Origin: Maratus speciosus
Lineage: Eukaryota; Arthropoda; Arachnida; Araneae; Salticidae
Assembly: GCA_963932465.1 (NCBI GenBank)
Contig: OZ010798.1
Coordinates: 16,414,981 to 16,478,980 of the forward strand
DNA: 64,000 nt
Direction of reading: 5' to 3'
The position numbers were made by a program, and so were the translations under genes. This document shows, in pieces, positions 45,309-57,978 of this stretch. A model generated the notes under the pieces. The model was not told the origin of the DNA and made no database searches. It saw only the letters and a list, made by a program, of their open reading frames with translations. Each line of letters begins with the position of its first letter. Position 1 is the stretch's first letter.

Positions 45309-48300
45309 AGGGGAACGTCCACTGTTACTCTTGCGACCACCAGAGAAAATTTCCATATATATTTCCAATTCTTTTATTACAAAATATATTTAAGATAAAT
45401 TTGATGCAACTTCTTAAAAATACATGTACTCTATTTCCATAAGCCATATACAATTTGTAACAAAATGCCTTTTACTTGACTAGATAATAAATGATAATTT
45501 TGTTACTCTTGTGACCACAAAAAAATGCAATTTTCAAAAATTGTGTTTGATGCAGAAATTCTGTGAATTATATGAGAGTATAGAAATAAAATTTACAGAA
45601 TATAGCAGAGTAATTATATCTTTTCAAAAAGCATTAATCATTGAACTCATCTGATAACACATGAATTAGTTACATTTGATTTTGAAAAATGCTAAGTGTT
45701 ACTCTTGTGACATTTTGTCCATAATCTAATTTTAGCAAAAATTCAATTTAAATACTAAACAAAATAATTAAAATAAGTTTTAAAAAATTATTTTCCATAC
45801 AGAACAACTTTTAGTGATGGTTTGATTTTAAAATAATGTAAAAAATTCTACAATTAACAACCACTATAACCACATTGCAACCTCTCAGTTTCTGCTACTT
45901 AACAGAGCAAGTCATTGTCTTTATTATCAATAATATCACTTGCAACTTCCCCTGTATCATGATTTACTTAATGAAACACAAATTCTTTGTACGAATCATG
46001 TTAGTGTAAGGTTTGTAGTAGATAGTGTCATTTTTCATGGTTTTAACAAATTGTATTTGTTGAATGCCCTTCGCTATTGGTATTTTCTCGCAAAGTAATG
46101 AAACTTTATTGTTTTATTTCTTTTGACAAAATAAGCAGTATATCTTAAAATTGCTTTTTTTAGCACGCACTTCATTCCATATACATCATTATGCAACAAC
46201 ACAAAATAAATCTACAGCATCTATACCAGGAGTATTTGGGGAAAAAATATGCCCAATTAAGTTAATTGAGAAAGGAGTCTGATTCATTGCAGGCATATTT
46301 ACATGGTTATATTTTTTAAATTGGAAAGCACAACCATCATATAAAAAATTAAACAGGTACATTTTAGGAAAATACAAATTCCCTTAAAGATGCAATGTTG
46401 AAATGTTACATACGAAAGCATTTACAAAAAATTGATTATGAGTTACATTGTCTAAAGTAAAAGCAGAAGATTTTATTTTATTGGGATCATACTAAATAAA
46501 AAGCTCAAAATACAGTCGCTTGTAGATTTGACCAGTAATGTAGTATTTCATACCAAAATTTCGTCTTGGCATGAAAATAAAACAGTTTCCAGAAAATCCA
46601 CTGGCATAACTATTCTTTGAGAAATGTTATTTTTTTGGTATTATGAAAATAATCCCTTGTACAAATTTCAATGAATGTGTGCCACAGAAATGCATTTGGT
46701 TGCTTTCGAAAAATTTTAAACAATCAAAAATGGTGTCTTTAACTGTTACTCTTTCGAAACGTTTATCAACATTTTGAAAAAGTAACAGTATTTAGAAGAT
46801 GTTGATAAATGTTTTGTCAATAGCAAAACGTCTAAACGTTTTGCTATTTACAATAACTTATAAGAAGTTCTGTATTATGGACTTCCGTTTCAAATAATTC
46901 TTTGATGTTATCTCCGCAAATTAGACATTCTGAATTTATAAATTCTAATTATCATGTATTTCGGCAGACAAAGTCATTAAATCCATCACAGGAATGTTTA
47001 ATGCAGGAAATATACCAGTTACTACATTATGAATTGCTTGACTGATTTCGTGACAGCAACAAATGGAAATATTCTGATGAGTCATTTTCTATTGTTTTAT
47101 GAAATTAGGCTTTAAAGCTGCAAAGGAATCTCCAATTTTTCAATTTAGGAAAGCTTCTTTAAACAAAAAACGTATTCTCTTATTAAATGTCCCCTAGAAT
47201 TGGTGAAATTATGTGACACTTTTGTCAGTTTTTCTCGCTTAACTAACGTAGATTTAGCTGAAGAATGACCTCTTCTTAAATCTTCATCGACATAAAATTC
47301 TCCAAAGCTGTGGAGTTAGATTTTTTTCCGTTACAGTATCTGAGGTTAGCTAGTTCTCTACTTTTTCCTTTTCTTAATATTTTCATTTTCTTGCTGAAGC
47401 TTTTGCTGGTTCTAAGACTTTTCTTCACCTTATCTTAATATATTTTGTTTTGTTTCTTTCTCACAACAACATATTCAGTTTCATTCTTATTTTTTCTCTA
47501 CAATTTTTGGCACTTAGCAGAACTTTTCCTGCTCTTTAAAACAATGTTGTGTATAAGAAGCAATATTAAAATCTTTTCTTTAAAATATACTATCTGAATC
47601 ATTTCCACAAGAGTTACTATAAGAACCTCTATAGGTTATACAGCAGAATTTAGTAAACAAAGCTTTAAAAAGCCTATAAAATATCTAATCAAAGACTATG
47701 TGCTTCAAACCAAAGAAAGCACACAAAAATGACACGACTTGAGTTGTTTTATTATACGAGTTGTTTTATTATACTCGTATCTTTAATTACTTGTCATGAT
47801 TATTTTATAATCTTAAGTAATAACAAAAATGAATAAAAATAAATCCACCCATTAAAAAGCACTAATAAAGATAATTTATCTTCTTTAAAATTTACAAAAT
47901 AACCTTAGTTATAGCTAAAACTATTTGAAGAACTGCTCTAATAACAGAGAAAAACCAACTAAACTTTAAGCATTCGGTTTGTTTTGGTTGTAATGCAGTT
48001 TTATATCAAACTATCGACAAAAGTATTATGTTTTACTCTTGTGACAACTCCCCAGAGCCTATTCCATGCATAGCATAAACAAAATATTTAATGTAAAATA
48101 TGTCTTATACCTCGAAATCAGAGAATTAGAAGTTTTGGGTAAAAATTTTAAGTAGATTTTTTTTATTAAAACTTTTGTATGTTTTCCGTTACTCTTGTGA
48201 CATTTAAGTATTAACGTTTAAATACAGCCAAAAATATATTAAAGACATTATCTAAAAGATTTTATCTATTTAGATTTTAAAGATATGATAATAGTTTGTT

Positions 48301-48560
48301 GATTTGAATGCATAGTAATTTTATTGAATTCTAAAAAGTAGAAAAATCATACATTTCAATAAGTTGTATTTTAAGCTCAAATGTAAATGTAGTTTTATAC
48401 TGTTAGTATCTAGCTCATTTTCAGTAAATACTTGCTCTTATGAAATTAAAACTTACAAATTCATATACTTCAACTCTTTACCTTTAAATTGATGTATCAC
48501 ACTTATATTTCCGTTTAAAAAAATTTTCAGCTAAAATTTTGTTCAGCCATGAACGTTCCC
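45309..48560. mobile_element. 3.25-kb TIR element with repeated GTTACTCTTGTGAC
   Basis: GGGGAACGTCC at the left and the mirror GAACGTTCCC at the right form a short inverted repeat. GTTACTCTTGYGAC lies just inside the left end and recurs near 45503, 45700, 48035 and 48185, with a variant near 46740. No frame longer than 62 codons is present and no transposase was recognised, so it is non-autonomous or fully decayed. The superfamily is unknown. Confidence 0.5.
46819..46848. repeat. Perfect 13-bp hairpin
   Basis: AATAGCAAAACGT and ACGTTTTGCTATT are separated by a 4-base loop. A second imperfect hairpin (GTTTATCAACAT / ATGTTGATAAA) lies just upstream. Confidence 0.75.
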
Positions 48561-50836
48561 ATAGTTTATAGGTCAAAAATTTCATCTTTATCAAATTCAT
48601 TATTGCCACAATATGAAGTGGACTGACTGAGTAATTTAATCGAATAACTCTTTGACAACAAATTTATTTGCTACAGGATGTTGCAGCAACTATCAAGTAT
48701 TTTTTGTTCTATTCGTTGTACTTTTTCAAAAAAAAAAAATCTTTGCCATACGCTTCTATGGCGATTTCAAGAGAAATTTACCACAAGAGAATGTTTTGTA
48801 AATAGTAGTTGTATGAATAGAATATAAAAAAAGTCGATAGTGACCATGCTTTTATTGGTCCATGAGATGTAAATGTCTTTCAATACTCAAATATATAAAT
48901 TAATTAATCATTGCATTTGATTTATGTTTCCGTTTAAGTTATCAAAAAGGAATTAACCATTTATTCCACAAATTGTTTTAAAAATTATCTTTTTTTGCAT
49001 AATTTTAATGGAATTTCCTCTGGTCAAAATTTTCAGACCACGCAGATCTAGCCCGGACCAGAGAAAGCTAGCCTGACTCAAAGTAAAAGCTAAAAGCAGG
49101 GTTACAAATTAAGAACTCTAAGTAAGGCATCACATGATGCCTGCATTTTTTTTTTCCAGATGCCAAACTGCACTTCTTGATTTTTATGGTATATATATTT
49201 ACTCTCTTTCTTTGCAATCATAGTAACAATAATATTGTTTCATTTTTACATGTTAAGGGCAATGGGGGGGGGGGGGGGCTGTATAAACACTTTATTGCTG
49301 TGTTAATCATTAAAACAAAATAAAAGCCTGTTTTCTTTAAAAGTGTAAATCCTGATTGAACCTGATATTTGGATGCTAGAAAAATACTTAACTTTATTCT
49401 TTTTTATAAAGCTAATATGCATACAAAACAAATTACTACCAAACAATTATGTCAATAGAAAGAAAATTTGTACTTCTAGATACAAGTAGGAATAAGCCTA
49501 GTTTAAAAAAAATCATGCATTTGAAAGTTCATCAGAAAATAAAAAGTAAGTAAACCTCTGAATACCAATTATAGAGTTGTATTTAAAAATATTCACAAAT
49601 TCTACATAAATATTTTTTTTCTTTTTGGAGGGAGGATGTACTAAATTTTAAAACATTTTTGATACAGCATATTATTTTAGGATCACATGAGAAAGGAGAA
49701 ATGCATAATAAAAAATACTTGCATATCTAAAAAATGAAAATAGAATTTTATCATCCAATATTTATTTTAGGCAATCTTACAACTATTATTTTAGAAAACT
49801 GGAATCAAGATATTGAGTTTCTTAAATTGGGTCTCCTAACTCAACCATGAGTTAATGTTGCAAAAAAACTCATGCTAAAGAACAAATGAAAGCATTTGTT
49901 ATCCAAACATTAAAGAGAAAGAAAGTTAGGTGTTGAATTTAACAATTATTCATAATTTTGTGGTCATGAAATATAATAATTTAGTTGCAAGTGATGACTA
50001 ACGACTGCTAATTTCTAACCCAGGCTAAAAGCTCAGTCCCATGCAAAAAATTATTAAAATAGGGGCCGACCGCATTCAATTTCTACAAAAATTATCGATT
50101 TTCTTAAATAGCATTATCTTAAAATTAAAATTCTTTTTAAATATATCAAATACAAATGTAAGAAAACATTTTAAAGTACAGCATTTTTCAAACTATTGTC
50201 AGTTAAGATCAGAATCTGCAAGCTAAGGTATGCAGAATTACAACATTAATGGCAGCATAAGACAATTACATTTAAAAGAAAACTCATTAAAATTAAATAG
50301 CTTAAAAAGGAAAAAAAACGATCATTAAAAAACGTCATAATTTTGAAGGAAAAGAAGAAAAAATTAGATTTCTAAAAATATTTTCCTTTGACTTATTAAG
50401 CCAAAATGAATTTCTAAAAGATTTCATTAACGCAGCCATAAAAAAAGAGAACTTCTCAACTTTTTAATATTCATATTGTCACAGAGAGATGCAAGAGCTA
50501 ACTTTTGACTCAGAATTTTGTTTACTTTCTGAACATGAATATAATTTTTGCATTAATGGTCATCTACGTATTAAGAATTGCACTAACATTCAATTTCCAA
50601 CTGGTAACACCTACTTTTGAAACCTTATTTGAGTTCATGAATCAAAAAATCCCTGAAAATGGATTTATATATAGTTAAAAAAAAAAAAAATCATAGAATT
50701 GTGACATAAAATATGTGTTAGATGTTTATCCATAAAGTTAGAAAAGTTAATACCTTACAAGGAGTCAGTTTTACACAAAACAAACTCATTTCATATCTAA
50801 ACATATTCTATAATGTTTTTCTGGATAAAATCTAGT
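48561..50836. other. Non-coding AT-rich sequence
   Basis: A G-run lies near 49265-49279. Only short chance frames were seen. Confidence 0.45.
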
Positions 50837-51185
50837 ATGGTAGACTCCTTCAAATCCACAAACACCTAAAATCCGCACATCATCACAGATGTAAACAATG
50901 AAACTTTCAGGCAAATATCTGGTTTTTAACCATCACTTCAGGATTTTTTGCAAATTTGGTAAAACATGAAGGCCATTTTCTGATTCAGCACTACAAAATA
51001 CGTAAGAATCAATTACCAAAAGCTAAGATGACACAAATTTTGCAGTCTTATAATCACAATTTTTTTACCAAATATATTATGTATTAATCAAGCTTTTTCG
51101 ATTATTAAGTCTGGTTAAATCAGAAAAAAATGTTCCTTATTTTATGATTTTGATGTAAATTAGTAGTGTACCTTTATGAGACAAA
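50837..51185 (-). mobile_element. pogo-like MITE, half copy in reverse
   Basis: GGTAGACTCCTTCAAATCC followed by AAAATCCGCACATCATCACA matches the right half of the 43066-43705 copy in reverse orientation. The other end is lost. Confidence 0.6.
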
Positions 51186-51358
51186 TTTTTTCGGAAAAAC
51201 AATCCTTTTTCAATCACTTCACTGGCGACAGGTATGGGGGAAAAATTGCTTTTACCCCCGACTTATCAGCTGGGTGAAGTGGTTAATTTATTTTTCTTAA
51301 AGGGTTGACTTTGATATTTTTTAAAAATTAACTGTGGCATTATAGTACATAATGTACG
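51186..51358. other. Spacer, nothing recognised
   Basis: Non-coding. Confidence 0.4.
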
Positions 51359-51786
51359 CAGGGGTCGATGCAGGTTTTTATTCTTGGGCCCCATTTTGTG
51401 AAAAGTAGAAGTTATTTTTGTGAATTTTATTATATTTTTGTGAAACATAACATTTTTTTACGAAAGTTGAAATCCTGTTACTCAAATTCGAACCAAGAAT
51501 TTATGAACAAAAACATTCTTTAAGTCCCCTTGTAAAAGTTTTCGTCTTTCGTGACCTGGTTTTATTTACAAATTACACATTTTAAAACAGTTTTAATGAA
51601 AAAGAATGTTATGTAGGGGCCTATTTTATTGAAAGGAATTTTGTCAAGGGGCCTGTTTTATTAAGTTCATTTTTGTGAAGGGTCCCATTTTATTAAATTT
51701 ATTTTTGTGAAGGGACCTATTTTATTAAATGGATTTTTGTGAAAGGGCCCTAAATAGGCCCCAAATTTTGTCTGGATCGACCCCTG
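51359..51786. mobile_element. CAGGGGTCGAT MITE with internal 32-bp repeats
   Basis: CAGGGGTCGATGCAG and its mirror CAGGGGTCGATCCAG form the ends. GTACG lies directly outside both (51354-51358 and 51787-51791), giving a 5-bp TSD. Inside are four to five 32-bp units of the form GGGGCCTATTTTATTNAA...TTTTTGTGAA. A second copy lies at 59143-60365. hAT-like by its ends, although 5 bp is shorter than the usual hAT duplication. Confidence 0.7.
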
Positions 51787-52352
51787 GTACGAGACGTAAT
51801 AGTATGATCTTTCCCAATAGGTCTTCTGTTTTTAATTTTACTAAGCAGGTTGGCTCATGTAAATTAATAAACTGACAAAATACCCCTCCAAAATTCCTTC
51901 TTTTCGACTTTCATTTTCACCCAATACATAAATAAGGCTTTTACGCATGCGCCAGTGCTTTATCCCTCTGGTAAGGACCAAGATAAGCTTTTAGTGAGAA
52001 TGTGTTGTTATTGTTAGTAAATAACACAACTATTTATTAGAAATCTAAAATTCTGACTCTCAGGTGAATCAGGAGACACTTTGGACTACTCTTACATAAA
52101 TTTTGAATTTAGACCACCTTAGAGAACCTTTTGACTGCCATAGATTTTGCTAGCCATCGCGAACAGACTGACAGATACACAAACAGGGCAAAAATTTCTT
52201 TTATTAGTATAGATATGTACTGGAATTTTCGAATATTTATCTCTACTTTATATCATGGACATCTGTCATTAAATAAAGTAAAAATTATGGTACTACTTAA
52301 TTACCCCATCGACCAATTTCGCCAAATTATACAAATTGACATAATTTTTATT
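51787..52352. other. Non-coding; possible 3' end of an unknown element
   Basis: GCCATCGCGAACAGACTGAC and ATACACAAAC, followed by TTTATTAGTATAGATA near 52155-52213, resemble the terminal sequence of some arthropod retroelements. Not assigned. Confidence 0.3.
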
Positions 52353-52356
52353 TTAA

Positions 52357-52862
52357 TCCTAAATGCCTGTTTTTTCAAAAATCATTGTAATAATGTTTTT
52401 TGGCTTTCAATTTTTAAATAAATCATGGGAAAAATACTTTAAAAAATCATATTTTGTTTTAAGTATAGTTTACGGCTAAAAAACAGTTTGTTACTAATCG
52501 GCAATACAGGTGTTTAATTGAAAAAATAATTTCCCTTGATAAAATTCTATAATATTAAACACACAAGAATTTTAGGAACTATAATAAGAAATAAATTTTA
52601 CTTGCTCAGTGCAGGTCAAAATAGGGTATATCGCAAGCTTCCAAACAAAACAAAAAGATTGAACAAACAATTGAAAAAATAAATCTATCTTTATTCTTTA
52701 ACAACACAAGTGTTGCCATCTCATGTTGAAAATTGATTTAATAATATTTTCAGAATGTATTTTATTGGCATCATTGGGCATTATAACTTCAACATTATTC
52801 TAATAGTATTTTAGAACCTAAATTGGGTATGTTGCTGAAAAGCAACACCAGGCATTTAAGGG
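52357..52862. mobile_element. TTAA-site (piggyBac-like) MITE, copy 2
   Basis: Reverse-oriented copy of 25208-25726. TTAA precedes the left end (52353-52356) and TTCAA follows the right end. The ends are TCCTAAATGCCTG and, mirrored, CCCTTAAATGCCTGG. Confidence 0.75.
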
Positions 52863-55581
52863 TTCAATAACGAAAGAACAAATAAATTGGTATAATATTA
52901 ATAAAAATTTAAAAAAAACATAGAAATAAAAATCACTTGATGACGTAAACATGTGTAGCTTGCTTAAAGTCAAGTGAATGTGACATTTACGATCAACCAT
53001 TATTAGCATTTAATCTTATAGTTTTTCGATAGATTTTTGGTCGATAGGATAACTAAGTAGTACCAAAATTACTATTCTAAATTTCAGGTAAATTAATTAA
53101 AAAAATTAGCTAAATTGGCAACAATGGTGGGAATGGGAGGGAATTAATTAATGTGGAAGGAAAGGGCCTCGCAAAAGTTCTTGCACCCAGCCCAGCTCGC
53201 ACATTTATCTTATTTAATGAAAAATTTCCATTATCGATATTTTTATTACCTTCATGGAGGATATATGTATATGTTTAGAATTGGATGAAGAATTTAAATG
53301 AGACTTTGAATTAATTTTAAAAAACTTTTTATTATTTTAATATATTTTAAATAGTGATACATAAGACTAATGTTGTGAAAAATTAAATAGATAACATTTA
53401 CAGTAATTTCGAATTATGTCATGAATTCAATACTAAATAAAATATATACATTAAATGGTATCGGATTTTACGTTATTTTGGTGCCATCTAACTTAATTTT
53501 GGGGGTGGAAAAATAACAAAATGATATAAAATTAATATTAATTCCAAGATTGTATTACTTTTTTTTTTAAAAAAAAGGTAATTTTTTATTAGTAGTAATA
53601 AGTTTATTTAACAGTACTAATTCACAACGTTAAAAGTATTATAAAAAAAAATTCTGTTTTATGTATAAAACAAAATTTTATAACAATAAACTGCCAAATA
53701 GGAAAAACCAAATATGATGCTGAATCAAAAATTAGTACTAATTGAATCAAAGATAGTACTTATTCACTTTATAGAACTCACTTTGCTGTATAAAATAGAT
53801 CTTGTTAATTAACTTACATTATTCTTTTGTATATCATACTAATAAAAGAAAGAAGTTGATAAATATAAAAAAAATATTGAAATTCTTAGGTTGAGGAATA
53901 GGAAGTATGACTTACCACACCCTTCTTTATCACTTTCAGTAAAATGGCGGAATGACGCCACAGAAGCCTTCGATTAAAAATAAATGTTCGATTAATAATA
54001 ATTCATATTTTCATCTTTTGCCCAAACATAGTTTTATGAAGTTGTATTTAGACTTTAAAGCTCTCGCTAAACTAATCTGATATCTTATAATTTACAAAAA
54101 ATGGAAGTTACAGGAATTAACAAACAGGAAGTTACGCAAACACCTTTATAATAGCTCTGTGGATTGTCAAGCAAATAATCAACTGCAACTTAATCGAAAT
54201 AAAAGTTCACTTCGCCATTTTCTTTTGCGTTCCATGTAATTTTTTTTACATGTTTTTATGAATCTAAATATTGCGTTACTTTTTTTTCTTTGCACATGCA
54301 TACAATTAAATAAGATTTTGTTTATCTATTATTTATCATTAATGTGAAGACAACTTATTTTGCTTGAATCTGGAAAAGAGGTTGTGTCCTGACATTGTAA
54401 GTACGTGTACAAGTAAATTTAGTTTCAAGTTGGCAGATTGTTAGATTTAAATAGCCTGTATTTCAGATTAAATTAAAGGAATAAAATTAATGATCTAAGA
54501 AAAATCTTCAAAATACACAATGTTTGACATGCATTTAAATTTTTCTTTCTTTTTAATAAGCATTCGAAAGATGGTCTAATCTTTCAATTTTGCTTAAGAT
54601 ATTCTTAAATTTTTCTTTACACATTATTAAATATATGCTCTTAAAGATATCTTGTTTTTGTAAAAGTATGAAGCAGTTCTTATCATGAATACATGCCAGA
54701 AAGGACAATTGCCTCCCACTGGATTTTAAAATTTAACTAAGATTTCTTTTCCTCCGATTTTGGAAAAACAGATTTTTTCTTTTAAAGAAACATAATTTTT
54801 TTTTTTTTTTTTTTTTTTAATTTTTCTCTTGTCAGCTTCACTTCCCATTAACTAATGAAAAAGATTATAGTAATTTAAAAGATTAAAGTAGTTTTGATTA
54901 TTTAATTCTCAAAGAAAGTAGAAATATACTTTTGGATTTTTTTTCTTTCTTATTTGTTAGAGCTCTGTATTGCTTTTTAGATTTATATATTTTAAAATTA
55001 TTTTGCTTGATTTGACTGAGAGTTTTGAAAATAATTTGTGAAGTTCAACTTGAATGTAACAATTTTCCACAAAAACCTGTGTATGTGACTATAATAGATG
55101 TTGATTACCAGTTTAATGTTGTTTTTCGAATATCCTTTTGCAGAAATGGAACAACATATAATTTAATAAAACATTAAACAAACGTAAAAATTTGAGTGTA
55201 CAATCCCGTTAAAAAAAATATTATACACTTGCTGTTATTCGCAAATAGTGTGTATTAAAATCACAAGGAAAGTTGAGTTTGAATAATGTCTTCTTTTGGA
55301 ATATTTTTTTCTTTTTTTCCTTTTTGTCTAAAAGCAGGTATGTAATGGAGGGTGAATGGTGATATACGCCACAAACCTTTTAGATTTTTTAAAATCTCTA
55401 TACCCTCTGTTTTTCAAATAATGCTATAGCACATACTTTCTAGCGTTTACCTTCTCCTTATAGCATTTACAGCCTGTTTTTGTTTTTACAACTACACCGT
55501 TGGCTACAAGAATTGAAGTATTTAGCATTGTATTTATATATTTTTTAATATAACTTAATGTTAAAAAGAAAACTTCTAATA
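52863..55581. other. Long non-coding AT-rich stretch
   Basis: No gene or clear repeat in 2.7 kb. Poly-T lies near 54800-54818. Confidence 0.45.
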
Positions 55582-56160
55582 CAGTAGACTCCCTCAAATC
55601 CGCACAGCTTGGGACCAGAGGTTGTGCAGCTTTTAGAATTTTGCGGTTTTCTGGTCATTGATTTGTTTACATTTTTGAAACATTAATTTGATTGGTAGTT
55701 AAACAAGGGAAATTATAATGAATGCTTACAATAAAGTGAAACATTAAAATAAGTAAAATATTAAAATAATTTATTAGTTTAAACGTAAGTAATTATTAAA
55801 ATAATTATGTAAAATAAAAATTTAGAAAAATATTAAATTATCAATGAAATCGGTTCAATTTGATTCCAAAAGTCCTATGCTGCCATCTAGTGGTAAAGCG
55901 ATCGTAAGATCGATACGCCTTCATATAGATATGCTAATTTATATCAAAATCAAAAGTAATGTAAATTTATTTAGTAATAAATCTGCTGTAATAACCAAAA
56001 CAGAATGATTAACAAAAAATTTAGTAAAATAACATAGCGGTAGTTCCTGATTTAGGCACCATCTTGAATTTTGTTCCTTCAACTTAACTGTAAATTTCAT
56101 TGTTTACATCTGAAAAAATACGCAGATTTTAGGCGTTCGCGGATTTAAGGGAGTCTACTG
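55582..56160 (+). mobile_element. pogo-like MITE, full copy
   Basis: CAGTAGACTCCCTCAAATCC and its mirror at the right end, with TA outside (55580-55581 and 56161-56162). Highly similar to 28159-28936 but about 200 bp shorter. Confidence 0.8.
55879..55893 (-). promoter_or_regulatory. CTCF-like core motif in pogo-like MITE
   Basis: The minus strand reads CCACTAGATGGCAGC, a full match to CCASYAGRKGGCRSY. Confidence 0.4.
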
Positions 56161-56504
56161 TATAATTTATCATTGCAACAAGAGAAAAAAGTTTTAAAAT
56201 CTCAAAATTAATATATATATATATATACTATATAGATAGATCTTCTAAAAAAGTGGCACATTAAAATTTCCATAAAATGTTATAAAATGAAAAACTATGA
56301 TACACATATATATTCAAAGATAAGATGGTCCATCTTGGAAATTATTGGTGGGGCTTGAGCCCATACCACTCCACTGCTATGTGACTGAAAAAAAAAAACA
56401 AATAGTTAATCCTGCTTCCTGTGTATATGCTTCATTTTTTTTTTAAATGACATCTTGGCACTGGCTACTATGTGGAAGATAATCTCTCTAAATGAGTTGG
56501 TTGC
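56161..56504. other. Spacer with (AT)n tract
   Basis: An (AT)n tract lies near 56210. Nothing else was seen. Confidence 0.5.
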
Positions 56505-57787
56505 AGGGTCAGGTGGGGGAAAGTGGTGGTAATCTAAAAAAATGCACTTTTTTCACAATAAATGTACATATTTTTACTTTTTTTTTCAATTAATACATAA
56601 TTGGAGTTTGTGACAAATATTTCTATTAAGATTTGTAAATCTGGCAACAAGTTTACTGTTGTTTATCTTCTTTTTTACATATATGTGCAGTTTCTTCTTA
56701 ACACATGGCATTGATAAACTTTGTTCTTGATCCTTTCTCACTTGAAAAAATTAGTATATTTTGATACATTTCAGTAGAAGAACTTCTTAAAAACAGATTC
56801 ATGCATCAAGGTAAGAATTGTTTTATTATTTCAATTTTTTATGATTTTTTTTCTGAGGTGGGGGAAAGTGGTGGTATAGTTAGGCTTAGCTCAATGTTGT
56901 ATGATGATTCAATTTTAGACTGTAGATGTGATTAATTTTTAAAAATGGGCTGTAATAAAAGTATTAATCTAAAAAAAATAGGCTTTATTTATAAATTTTA
57001 ATCTTAATATGATAATACAATTAAATTAAAAGTTATTTTTTACATAGGGTCAAGTGGGGGTATATTGAAAAAACCTATTTTCTCTTTTAAATTAAGATAT
57101 TTTGTTAATTCTTTTTTAGAGACATACATTGAGATTATGGCAACTATCCTTATTTTAGTTTTAGAAACTGGAAACAAATTTAATGTGTACAAACTATCTT
57201 GTTTATGCTCATTGCATACCGTCAAAAAGTCGATCAGCTAAAATAATCGCCCAAGTGATGAAAATTAATACATTATATCACATAAAGCATTTGAATAAGT
57301 CACCATTGGGGAACTATTAAACTTTTCTTGCTATTTGGTGGTGAAGATTATATAGAGTTCAGCAATATATGCTACATACTAAGTGAACCTAATTTTGATA
57401 GCCATGGACATTATTTCTTTAATTAAATAATATCTGAAAAATATTTTTTTTTGTGCATTTGTACCTTTAAAAATAATTAAGATACATTTATTTCAGTGTA
57501 TTTTTATTTAAAAAACAATATTTACACATTTTTATTTAAATATACACTAATTTTGGAACTTCCCCCACCATGGGTTAAAGTGTTGGTATCAAAACATGCT
57601 CTTTTAAATGTATCACTGTCAGAAAACAATCGAATAAAATTGAGTGGTTATGCTTCATGTTTAATCTATATGAATCCAATGTATAGAAAATGCATCAAAA
57701 GTTTCATTAAAAAAAATTTAATAGTTTAATTTTAGGGCCTTTTCTAAAAAAAGCTTGATTTTACCACCACTTTCCCCACCTGACCCT
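56505..57787. mobile_element. 1.28-kb TIR element with repeated GTGGGGGAAAGTGGTGG
   Basis: The ends are inverted copies starting AGGGTCAGGTGGGG and running AAAGTGGTGGTAA (56505-56532 and about 57761-57787; one G differs). The same block recurs inside near 56857, 57046 (AGGGTCAAGTGGGGG) and, inverted, near 57560. Non-coding; superfamily unknown. Confidence 0.7.
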
Positions 57788-57978
57788 ATACGTGCAAAAG
57801 CTTTTTTACATTACATTTTTGGCAGTTATCGCTTACATGTCAAGTAAAAAATCTTATGCTTAGCTGCAGAATTAGCAGCAAAATAATAACAAGCAAGATT
57901 GGTTTCTGATTATTGTAAAAAAAATAGATTGGCATCGATGGAATCTGGATACTTTGTTTATCATATGTGCAGAATTTA

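Noticed and set aside
47070..47120. Hammerhead ribozyme (CTGATGAGTC seen)
   Set aside because: No matching stem II or GAAA arrangement could be folded by eye.
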